Made by a program: the position numbers and the translations under genes
Shown here: positions 22,807 through 32,700 of the stretch, piece by piece
How the letters are laid out: each line of letters starts with the position of its first letter
How positions within the stretch are numbered: position 1 is the first letter of the stretch
Assembly: GCF_002575655.3 (NCBI RefSeq)
Contig: NC_053040.3
Coordinates: 150,537,148 to 150,601,147 of the forward strand
From: Aegilops tauschii subsp. strangulata
Lineage: Eukaryota; Streptophyta; Magnoliopsida; Poales; Poaceae
Length of the DNA: 64,000 nt
Direction of reading: 5' to 3'
Notes under the pieces: model-generated
What the model saw: only the letters and a program-made list of their open reading frames with translations
Databases searched by the model: none
What the model was told of the DNA's origin: nothing

Positions 22807-25742
22807 TGTTCACATTTGGATTAAAGAGTGCTGGGTCCACTTTTGCAAAGGCAGTCCAGATTGGTTTTGAGCCACAGCTGCACAGAAACATTGAAGCTTA
22901 TATGGATGATATTGTGGTTAAGACCAAAGATAGAGCCACCCTTATTCAAGATTTGGAGGATACATTTGCTAATCTACGCAAGATCAACTTGAAGCTCAAC
23001 CCGGAGAAGTGTGTGTTTGGTGTTCCCTCCGGCAAGCTGCTTGGGTTCTCTGTGTTCCATCGGGGGATTGAAGCCAACCCCAACAAGATTAAAGCTATCG
23101 AACATATCCAAGCACCAAGGACAGTCAAGGATGTGAGGCATCTGACAGGGTGCATTGCCGCCCTAAGCAGATTCATCTCCAAGTCTACCGAGCGCGCCCT
23201 GCCATTCTTGAAAATTTTGAGGAAGGCAGGGCCCATGAACTCGACCCCGGAAGAAGATGCAGCTTTGCAAAGAGTTGAAGACCTACTTGTCCTCTGTGCC
23301 TACCTTGGTTTCTACCAAACCATAAGAGCCATTGCTGCTATACTTAGCGGCAACCAACCAAGTGGATAGTGCAGCCGTGGTGCGTAGCAGGAAGTGGATG
23401 AAGCAGAAAGTGAGCAAGGACGGCAGAGCCAGAGAAGGATCAAGACAGTAATGAGCATGGCAGCGAGAGCAACCCCAAGGACACGGCAAGGAAGAAAGTG
23501 GTGCAACGCCCAGTGTACTTCATCGGCTCCTGGTTACTGGGGGCTAGATCGAGGTTCTCTGGCGTGCAAAAGTTGATCTTTGGTCTTATCATGGCCTCAA
23601 GGAAACTGCGCCACTACTTCCAAGCCCACGAGATTACGGTTGTCATTCATTTCCTGTTACAAAGGATACTCCGAAACCCTGAGGCTACCAGCAGAATAGT
23701 GGAGTAGGATTTGGAGTTATCCAGTATTGGTTTGAAGTTTGAGAGCACATCAACAATCCAGAGCAGGGCATTGGCAGAGTTTATTGTAGAATGGACGCCA
23801 ACCCCTGATGAGGAAGTGCCAGAGACAGCTATCCCCGGCAAGGAATCACCCCAAGAATGGATTATGTATTTCGATGGTGCCTTTTCCCTGCAAGGTGCAG
23901 GAGCTGGCGTGCTTCTTGTCGCCCCCTCCGGGGAGCACTTGAAGTACGTCGTCGAGATGCATTTTGCCCGGGAAGAGGCAACCAACAATACATTAGAGTA
24001 TGAAGGGCTCCTTACCGGGCTCAGGATTGCCGCAGAATTGGGAATTAAGAAGCTGATCATTCGAGGAGATTCACAGCTCGTGGTGACACAAGTCAACAAG
24101 GATTACCAAAGCCATTGATGGAGGCATATGTTGAGGAAGTGAGAAGATTGGAGGAACGCTTTGACAGATTGCAAATACAGCACGTACCCCGTGGAGAAAA
24201 CAGCATAGGTGATCATCTGTCAAAGTATGCTGCGCAGAAGCTTCCTGTGGAACCAGTGACTTTTGTTCTCCATCTTACTAAGCCCTCCGTATCCCCAACA
24301 ACAATGGCCCAGAAAAGGAGAAAGTTGGACTCCGGTAAGCCTCTCCCGCTAGAGCCGTCCGTTCCTGGCAGAGACCCTGCCGGAAACAACTCCTTGCCAC
24401 CTACCCCACCGCACCCTCCAGCCGGGCCAATGGTCCCCGCGAACGAGGAATGTGCCCCCGCGGTAGAGGAGGTGCCGCTAGTCCTCGTTGCCGAGCCTCA
24501 GGCTCCAACTTGGGCAAGGCACATAGTCCACTTCCTCCAAACCGGAGAGCATCCTGGTGACCAAGAGCTGAAAAAGTAGCCCGGAGGGCCAGTATGTATC
24601 AGTTTGTCGATGACACTCTATACAGAAGGAGGCCCAACGGTGTGAGATTGAAGTCATCTGCCGGGAAGAAGGAAAGGAACTGCTAGCTGAGATACACAAA
24701 GGCATGTGCGGCTCCCACATTGGGTCAAGGGCATTAGTTGGGAAAGCATTTCAGCAGGGATTCTATTGGCCCACAGCCATCCAAGATGCGGTCGAGCTAG
24801 TCACCAAATGTGAAGCCTGCCAGTTCCATTCCAAGAACATCCACCTGCCTTCCCAAGCTCTTCAGACGATCCCTTTATCATGGCCATTTTCGGTGTGGGG
24901 GCTCGATATCCTCGGCCCCTTCCCCCGAGCAATCGGGGGCTTTGAATTCTTGTTCATTGCCATCGACAAGTTTACAAAGTGGCCGGAAGTGACTGCCGTG
25001 AGAAAGCTGACTGCTCAGTCAACTATCAAGTTCTTGAAAGAATTGGTGTGTCATTTTGGAGTCCCAGCAAGGATCATTACCGACAACGACACCCAGTTCA
25101 CGAGCCGCGCCTTCATGCAATATGTTCATGCCCTCGGATGCAAGATCTCATTTGTCTCTGTTGGACATCCCAGAAGCAATGGACAAGCTGAGAGGGTGAA
25201 CGCTGAAGTGCTGTGAGGACTAAAGACAAGAACCTTTGATACGCTGCAGAAGCACGGCAGGGCAGTGGATCGATGATCTGCCGGTAGTTCTCTGGTCCCT
25301 CAGAACGACACCAAATCGAGCTACCGGGCAGACTCCCTTCTCCCTGGTCTACGGGGCAGAAGCAGTTATCCCCACGGAACTCATTTACGGGTCGCCTCGA
25401 GTGCTTGCCTACGATGAAGCAGCGCAAGATCAGCGCCGGCATGACAACGCTGTGCTACTCGAGGAGAACCATCTCCGGGCTGCTATGTGTGCTACATGCT
25501 ATCAGCAAGCCCTGCATCGCTATCTTAGCCACAGGGTTCAAGCCCAGTGTTTTGAGGAAGGCGACCTTGTCCTTAGGCGCGTTCAGTCTGCCAAGGGTAC
25601 AAACAAGTTGACACCAAAGTGGGAAGGCCCTTACCGGGTAGTACGAGTCACCAGACCTAGCGCAGTCCGTCTGGAGACCGGAGATGGCATTCAATTGCAA
25701 AACTCATGGAATATTGAGCATCTCCACAAGTTCTACCCGTAA
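22807..25742 (+). pseudogene. Tat-lineage Ty3/gypsy pol, 5' part cut off by SIRE insertion
   Basis: Begins inside the reverse transcriptase just before the active-site block (FTFGLKSAGSTF, then YMDDIVVKTK). It runs through the RT end and a degenerate first RNase H at about 23250-23640. A second, archaeal-type RNase H follows at 23711-24180 (EWIMYFDGAF, NNTLEYEGLL, GDSQLVV). Integrase comprises a zinc region at about 24640-24830, a core with WGLDILGPFP, TDNDTQFTS and GQAERVN, and an end at KFYP, 25742. Two RNase H domains mark the Tat group. Breaks: TAG at 23705-23707, TGA at 25214-25216, and frame changes near 23370, 24115, 24600 and 25236. The ATG at 22806 is an accident of the LTR junction, not a start codon. 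Confidence 0.88.
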
Positions 25743-27083
25743 GGCACGGCTGTCGGGCCCTGCCCGGCAGCCACCCTTTTGTACAGGCCTTGCCTCAGTT
25801 GCATGTAACCCCTTGTACAAAGCCAGGGCGATGACCCTGAGCAAGAGAGAAATAAACGAAGTGTTGGGGGGCCCCGACCAATTTGCATGCATGCCTAAGC
25901 ATTCCAATAGCACTGCATAAGAATTTCATGAGCATTTGCATATGCATATAGATAGGATCGCATCTTGCATCATTCCCATCTGCATGAAGTTGTAGGTTCC
26001 TGCCGTGAACTTGGCCTCTACAAGGAGTTGGGAAGATGGACCAACATTGCGATCTTCGGCAAAACAGATAAGTTCTACCTCTTGTCCATTAGTGTTCTGT
26101 AAGCTATAACTTATGCATGAGAAAACCTCGCCACTCTTTTGAGACTTAGGTGCTCCCATCCTTGCCTCGAATGTTGCTTCAGTCAGGATGGTCGAAGTGG
26201 CCTTTGGTAAAAGGAAGTTGGCGGGGGGCTGGTCCCTTTACTTTTTGCCCGGTAGACACAGTTGTCTGGCAAACAAAAGGGTGCCGGCAGGGTAGCCTGC
26301 CGGGGAAAACTCGTTTATTTATATTAAGGAGTCATCCCACCTCTGCATGGACATACACATGCATGGGTTCCCGGCAAGGTTTATCTTTTTCATTAATATG
26401 TTGATAATACAAGTACAAGCATTACAGAACACAAACATGGGCTAGAGAGATTATATTATTTGAATTGAAATTTGGAAAATGTCTACATGTTTAAGATTGA
26501 AAAAAGATAAGTGCCCGTAATGCCCTTTCTTGTCCCTCTCCTCCTAGGCACGACTGTCTAAGGTGAGGAGGGCAAAAGGAGTGCCTGGGCAGAAGCCCAG
26601 CCCGCCCCCCTCGAGCTCCAGGAGAGGTAGTCCGGCGGGAGCGGGAGAACACCGGGGAACACATCGATGGAGAGCACGGCGGAGGCGACCCGTCCACCAC
26701 CGCCACTAGGGCCAGCAGGACACGGCAGGGCTAACAGAGACGCAGCCCGAGAGGAAGCCTGCTGGGGTCCAGCTAGGGGACTGCTTGAGGAGCCAGGGAG
26801 CACCATCCCCACCTCTGCATCTAACTCCCCAGCAAATCACATTGTCGGGAAGGAGATGCGGATGCAGATGATGGTGCTGCCGCCTGATGAAGATGTTGCG
26901 GGCGGCGCTCAGCCGGAGTCAGAGTCTTCGCCCTCCTGCCCGCTATCGTCGTCTCGCCGTCACTGTCCTCCTCGTCGCTTTCGCTCGAGGAGGAGCTTCG
27001 GTCGTTGGTTGAGCTCTTCATGCATCACCCTAAGCGACCTCCTGAGCGCCCGAAGATCTTGACGGAGAGCAGGCCGCTCTCCA
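25743..27083. other. Untranslated region after Tat pol
   Basis: No sense-strand ORF is supported. On the minus strand a Ser/Asp/Glu-rich piece at 26821-27021 (RSSSSSESDEEDSDGE) could be a further exon of the antisense gene at 27084-27566. The ORFs at 26491-26812 look accidental. Confidence 0.5.
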
Positions 27084-27566
27084 TTAATTTGAACTAGAGA
27101 ACGTGCCCCTCTGAGAAGCCGTGGGGCGCGAGCGAAAGTCTTCCACCACGGCAGAGATACTCACGTGAGGGGCAGGGAAGTCGACATCAACCCACATGCC
27201 ACCATTCCCACAACCCCTCATGTGCAACCTCAGAGCGCGTGGTTGTTCGAGCTCCATCTCCCATGCAAAGGGAGTTGGAAGGAGAAGATGACCACACAGG
27301 GGTTTGTACAGCCTGATGATGAACTCTCGAGGTTGGTTCCCAACATGGCCTTCCATTGGGGGAGGAGCCGCCAGTGAGGATGCAGCCAAGGCACCAGCCC
27401 GCCCTCCTCTTCCCCGGGCGCCACGGGGACCTCGACTTCGCCCCCTCCCTCCTCCTCTCTCGGCGGGCACCGCCGCCGCAGGATCGGGAGGGGGAGGGAT
27501 GCGCTGTCGAGAAGAAACTCTCGTCGCCGCTGCTGGGATGCAACCGCGCCCTTGCCCTCTCACCAT
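27084..27566 (-). CDS. Antisense ORF in the 3' region of the Tat element
   Basis: 160 codons from ATG 27566 (MVRGQGRGCIPAAATRV) to TAA at 27084, opposite to pol. The N-terminal third is Arg/Gly/Pro-rich; the rest looks globular (REFIIRLYKPLCGHLLLPTPFAWEME, HMRGCGNGGMWVDVDFPAPH). A TATA box lies 67 bases upstream of the ATG. A donor-like GTGAGT follows the Pro-Ala-Pro-His codons (about 27160-27166), so the mature product may splice to a downstream exon. Antisense ORFs in this position are known for some Tat elements such as maize Grande; I have not confirmed homology. No known function. Confidence 0.6.
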   Translation of the reverse strand: MVRGQGRGCIPAAATRVSSRQRIPPPPDPAAAVPAERGGGRGRSRGPRGARGRGGRAGALAASSLAAPPPMEGHVGNQPREFIIRLYKPLCGHLLLPTPFAWEMELEQPRALRLHMRGCGNGGMWVDVDFPAPHVSISAVVEDFRSRPTASQRGTFSSSN

Positions 27567-27632
27567 GACTAGAAGGGAAGAGTTGCAGAGGAGGAGAGGA
27601 GTAAGGATGTGCAGAAAAGTACTACCCAGCCC

Positions 27633-27641
27633 CTTTTTATA
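27633..27641 (-). promoter_or_regulatory. TATA box for the antisense ORF
   Basis: On the minus strand TATAAAAAG within CCTATAAAAAGGGGCTGGG, a strong plant TATA match, with the ATG at 27566 at a usual distance. Confidence 0.6.
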
Positions 27642-28111
27642 GGAGGATGAGGCAGGGGCTGGCTTATCACACAGGAAATGGCCGCCCCGCTCCTCCAATA
27701 CAGCCTCTCTGCACCTTCCGTGGCTCTCAGAATCAAGGCCGACCCTCTGCTCCAACCATCGGCGCCTGATTTTCGGCTATGGCACTCCTCCTCGCGCCCT
27801 CCGCATGCACCACCTACCCTGCCCAATGCATGGAGAACACGTGGCAGGTGCGTGCGAAACAGGAGGGAAGTGGAATGGCAATTTCTGCCTCGTGATCATG
27901 GGACGTGGGCAATCCGCGGCCACGATCGAAGTTTTTCCGCAGCTTTATGTACGACGTGCGGGAAAATTGGAAACTGACCCAAGCTCAAGATTAATGAAGA
28001 AGCAAAAGAAGATCTCAAGAGGCCAACCTCTTCAGCACCCCTGCCTGCGCACATATTAGGCCCTACCCTGATGACACTCGGCAGCGCGGTCGGGGCAGGC
28101 CCGGGGGCTTC

Positions 28112-28980
28112 TGTCGGTGCAACAAACCCTGGGTCTGTTGCCCATACTGTGCACAGGCACGGGAGCAGGATTGAGACACCAACCCAAGTCAGAGTACAAG
28201 AAACCAAGAGCTTCGAAGGACCAACATGCAGATCAAGAGGACCAATATCAAGCCAGAGAAGCGAGATGCCACCAAGAGAAGAGCCTCCCTTGCCGGGCAG
28301 ACGAGCTCGGCAAGGGCAGGGTCGCCCCTGGAAGAAAACATCCAAGACATCCCGGCAGGGCCTGCCGAGACTCGCGGTGGCAAAACCACCTCACCGAACC
28401 ACTCCGCCACAACCCACGTCGTCAATCAGTTCGGTGTCAAGCCGCGAAGTGACTAAGTGGCAGCCGTTTGCCACATGGCGGCCTCTTTCTATAGGAAATG
28501 CCTTCAGACGACACCCGTCCTGCGATGTGTCAAGCGAGCAGGTGTGAAGCTGGCAAAATAGCCCGGCAAGGCTTGCCGGGCAACCAATGACGTGACGTTA
28601 AGTGGTGCATTTAATGCAACCCTTCAGCCTGCAGAGTTAGGTATGATAGCATGGTTTGCTATCTTATCAGTGCGTAATGAACACTTTGCCATTGTGGTAA
28701 CCCCTTAATCGATAAAAGGAGGCCCATGGCAACGGTAGAAAGGGTTAGAAGGTTGGACAACACACACGCCCATACACGCGTAGCCACTGCTGCCCCTGCC
28801 GGGCAAGTGTACTACGCTCCACCACCATTCTTCCACCATCAATCCACCAAAGCAGGAGTAGGGTTTTACGCCTCACGGCATCCCGAACCTGGGTAAAATT
28901 GCCTGCGTGATTTCTGCCGTGCTGCCCCATGCTCGTCTGCTCTTTGTGCAATGCGACGTCCCGCTGCCAAGCCAGCAAGG
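28112..28980 (+). repeat. 3' LTR of Tat element (end uncertain)
   Basis: Starts TGTCGGTGCAACAAAC directly after a G-rich purine tract ending CCCGGGGGCTTC at 28111. A likely TATA-type box GATAAAAGG is at about 28711. The 3' boundary is not resolved: sequence changes into a minus-strand Athila-like gag fragment between about 28980 and 29040, with no recognised CA end or target duplication. Confidence 0.6.
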
Positions 28981-29009
28981 GGCCCTCGGGTCCCATAGGT
29001 GGCCGTGGT

Positions 29010-29381
29010 TTCCCACGAAAAATCATGAGAGAGTGTTTATCTAAAAGTTTCATTGCATGACCTAAACCATTTAGTTCTTCATAAAGGTGAGATATAACAT
29101 TTTCATTTCGATAAATACCTCTCCTCAGGTCTTTGTTAAAACCTTCTTGGTGATGTTTAAATTTTCTCATCATCTCATTGAGTTCATCATCCTACTGATA
29201 AATACGAAAGAATCCATATTTTCTTGTTTGGCTTGCTGAACGGGTTTACCTATTCTCTTCTGCTACCTCTCTGAATTATTCCATGATTTCAACATGGTAA
29301 ACAAATTATGAGAACTTAGCCAGTTCTTTAATATACCATTATTCTCTACCTATAATGATCTTTTGTATCATCTCCTTTCTA
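29010..29381 (-). pseudogene. Athila-like gag fragment, left part
   Basis: Minus-strand reading continuous in sense with the piece at 44827-45432 once the element at 29387-44821 is removed. It codes for a basic, helical stretch (MMRKFKHHQEGFNKDLRRGIY, LYEELNGLGHAMKLLDKHSL). It looks like the C-terminal part of an Athila-type gag. The left boundary against the Tat LTR is uncertain. Confidence 0.55.
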
Positions 29382-29386
29382 GCCTC
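29382..29386. repeat. Target-site duplication GCCTC (left copy)
   Basis: GCCTC precedes the left LTR and recurs at 44822-44826 after the right LTR. Confidence 0.88.
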
Positions 29387-30963
29387 TGATACGTCTCCAA
29401 CGTATCTATAATTTTTGATTGTTCCATGCTATATTATATTCTGTTTTGGATGTTTAACGGGCTTTATTATACACTTTTATATTATTTTTGGGACTAACCT
29501 ATTAACCGGAGGCCCATCCCAAATTGTTGTTTTTTTTGCCTATTTCAGTGTTTCGCAGAAAAATAATATCAAACGGAGTCCAAACGGAATGAAACCTTCG
29601 GGAACGGGATTTTCGGAACAAACGTGATCCAGAGGACTTGGAGTCTACGCAAAGCAATCAACATGGAGAGCATGAGGCAGGGGGCGCGCCTACCCCCCTA
29701 GGCGCGCCCTCCACCCTTGTGGGGCCCACGTTGCTCCACCGACGTACTTCTTCCTCCTATATATACCTACGTACCCCCAAACTATCAGATACGGAGCCAA
29801 AAACCTATTTCCACCGCCACAAACTTCCGTACCTATGAGATCCCATCTTGGGGCCTTTTTTGGCGCTCCGACGGAGGGGGCATTGATCACGGAGGGCTTC
29901 TACATCAACAACATAGCCTCTCCGATGATGTGTGAGTAGTTCACCTCAGACCTTCCGGTCCATAGTTATTAGCTAGATGGCTTCTTCTCTCTCTTTGGAT
30001 CTCAATACAAAGTTCTCCTCGATCTTCTTGGAGATCTATTCGATGTAATCTTCTTTTACGGTGTGTTTGTCGAGATCCGATGAATTCTGGGTTTCTGATC
30101 AAGATTATCTATGAACAATATTTTGAATCTCCTCTGAATTCTTTTATGTATGATTGGTTATCTTTGCAAGTCTCTTCGAATTATCAGTTTTGTTTGGCCT
30201 ACTAGATTGATCTTTCTTGCAATGGGAGAAGTGCTTAGCTTTGGGTTCAATCTTACGGTGCTCGATCCCAGTGACAGTAAGGGAAACGACACGTATTATA
30301 TTGTTGCCATCGAGGATAAAATTATGGGGTTTATATCATATTGCATGAGTTTATCCCTCTACATCATGTCATCTTACTTAAAGCATTACTCTGTTCTTAT
30401 GAACTTAATACTCTAGATGCATCCTGGATAGCGGTCGATGTGTGGAGTAATAGTAGTAGATGCAGAATCGTTTCGGTCTACTTGTCGCGGACGTGATGCC
30501 TATATACATGATCATACCTAGATATTCTCATAACTATGCTCAATTCTATCAATTGCTCGACAGTAATTCGTTTACCCACCGTAATACTTATGCTATCTTG
30601 AGAGAAGCCACTAGTGAAACCTATGGCCCCCGGGTCTATTTTCCATCATTTAATCTTCCAACACTTAGTTATTTCTATTGCCTTTTATTTTACTTTGCAT
30701 CTTTATCATAAAAATACCAAAAATATTATCTTATCATATCTATCAGATCTCACTCTCGTAAGTGACCGTTGAGGGATTGACAACCCCTTTATTGCGTTGG
30801 TTGCGAGGTTCTTATTTGTTTGTGTTGGTGTGAGGGACTCGTGCGTGATCTCCTACTGGATTGATACCTTGGTTCTCAAAAGCTGAGGGAAATACTTACG
30901 CTACTTTACTGCATCACCCTTTCCTCTTCAAGGGAAAGCCAACGCAGTGCTCAAGAGGTAGCA
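29387..30963 (+). repeat. 5' LTR of gag-protease Athila element
   Basis: TGATACGTCTCC...GAGGTAGCA, 1577 bp. TATA box TATATATA at 29758-29765. An 11-bp perfect hairpin (GGGCGCGCCTA, loop CCCCCC, TAGGCGCGCCC) lies at 29682-29709 just upstream of it. Confidence 0.93.
29682..29765 (+). promoter_or_regulatory. GC hairpin plus TATA box in Athila LTR
   Basis: A perfect 11-bp inverted repeat at 29682-29692 and 29699-29709 is followed 48 bases later by TATATATA at 29758-29765. A related GC-rich arrangement occurs in the other Athila LTRs (about 45690 and 47239) and inside an element at 53448-53561. Confidence 0.6.
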
Positions 30964-30974
30964 AGAAGGATTTC

Positions 30975-30992
30975 TGGCGCCGTTGCCGGGGA
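30975..30992 (+). promoter_or_regulatory. Primer binding site (tRNA-Asp type)
   Basis: TGGCGCCGTTGCCGGGGA, 11 bases after the LTR end. This is the primer site known for Athila elements; it recurs with the same spacing at 48480-48497. Confidence 0.9.
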
Positions 30993-31195
30993 GATTCGCG
31001 GCAAGTCAAGTCAAGTCAAGACATACCAAGTACCCATCACAAACTCTTATCCCTCGCATTACATTATTTGCCATTTGCCTATCATTTTCCTCTCCCCCAC
31101 TTCACCCTTGCCATTTTATTCGCCCTCTCTTTTCTGTCCGCCTCTTTTTTGCTTGCTTCTTGATTGCCCGTGTGTTGGATTGCTTGCTTGTCACG

Positions 31196-32562
31196 ATGGC
31201 TCAAGACAATACTAAATTGTGTGATTTTACCAATACCAACAACAATGATTTTCTTAGCACTCCGATTGCTCCTCTTACCGATGCTGAATCTTGCGAAATT
31301 AATGCTGCTGTGTTGAATCTTGTCATGAAGGACCAATTCGACGGCCTTCCTAGTGAAGATGCCGCTACTCATCTGAATAGCTTCGTTGATTTGTGTGATA
31401 TCCAAAAGAAGAAAGATGTGGACAATGATATTGTTAAATTGAAGCTATTTCCTTTTTCGCTTAGAGATCGTGCTAAAGTTTGGTTTTCGTCTTTGCCTAA
31501 AAATAGTATTGATTCATGGAATAAGTGCAAAGATGCTTTTATCTCTAAGTATTTTCCTCCCGCTAAAATCATCTCTCTTAGAAACGATATTATGAATTTT
31601 AAGCAACTTGATCATGAACATGTTGCACAAGCTTGGGAGAGGATGAAATTAATGAACGTAATTGCCCTACACATGGTTTGAATCTTTGGATGATTATACA
31701 AAAATTTTATGCCAGATTGAATTTTGCTTCTAGAAATCTTTTAGATTCGGCCGCGGGAGGCACTTTTATGGAAATCACTTTAGGAGAAGCTACTAAACTC
31801 CTAGATAATCTTATGGTTAATTATTCTCAGTGGCACACCGAAAGATCTACTAATAAAAAAGTGCATGCGATAGAAGAAATTAATGTTTTGAATGGAAAGA
31901 TGGATGAACTTATGAAATTATTTGCTACTAAAAGTGTTTCTTCTGATCCTAATGATATGCCTTTGTCTACTTTGATTGAGAATAATAACGAATCTATGGA
32001 TGTGAATTTTGTCGGTAGGAATAATTTTGGTAACAACGCGTATAGAGGAAACTTTAATCCTAGGCCGTACCCTAGTAATTCCTCTAATAATTATGGTAAT
32101 TCCTACAACAATTCTTTTGGAAATTTTAATAAGATGCCCTCTGAATTTGAGACTAGTGTTAAGGAGTTTATGAATTCGCAAAAGAATTTCAATGCTTTGC
32201 TTGAAGAAAAATTGCTTAAGGTTGATGAATTGGCCAGGAACGTTGATAGAATTTCTCTTGATGTTGATTCTTTGAAACTAAGATCTATTCCACCTAAGCA
32301 TGATATCAATGAGTCTCTCAAAGCCATGAGAATTTCCATTGATGAGTGCAAAGAAAGAACTGCTAGGATGCATGCTAAGAAAGATTGCTTTGTGAAAGCG
32401 TGTTCTTCTAATTTTTATGAGAATAAAGATGAAGATCTAAAAGTTATTGATGTGTCCCCTATTAAATCTTTGTTTTGCAATATGAATCTTGATAATGATG
32501 GGACTGAATATGAGCCACCTTTACCTAGAAGGCGTTCCGAGAATTCGGAGTCTTTAGATCTT
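31196..32562 (+). pseudogene. Athila-type gag, interrupted by LINE
   Basis: ATG at 31196 (MAQDNTKLCDFTNTNN). The core gag block (LKLFPFSLRDRAKVWFSSLP, then AFISKYFPPAK) is followed by an Asn/Gly-rich stretch (NFGNNAYRGNFNPRPYPSN) and a helical C-terminal part. A single-base frameshift lies near 31655. The frame is cut at 32562, in codons for SLDL, by the LINE. It resumes at 39743 in the matching frame if the LINE and one copy of its 15-bp duplication are removed. Confidence 0.87.
32548..32562. repeat. 15-bp target-site duplication of LINE (left copy)
   Basis: GAGTCTTTAGATCTT here and again at 39728-39742. A length of 15 bp is typical for L1-type insertions and excludes an LTR element. Confidence 0.95.
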
Positions 32563-32700
32563 CTTTTTTTGAATATTTACTGTAAGGCAAAGCCCCACAG
32601 CCCTTTATTAAAGAAAGCAGAACTGTACAAACAAATTACAGACTATACAAGGAAGGAAAAATGAAAAGAGTCTACCTATGGCTAAACAACTCTACCTGCT

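Noticed and set aside
22806..22808. ATG at the start of the Tat RT fragment
   Set aside because: The A belongs to the SIRE LTR; the codon is formed by the insertion junction.
28745..29173. 142-codon minus-strand ORF
   Set aside because: Runs across the junction between the Tat LTR and the Athila gag fragment; only the part above about 29010 is real coding sequence.
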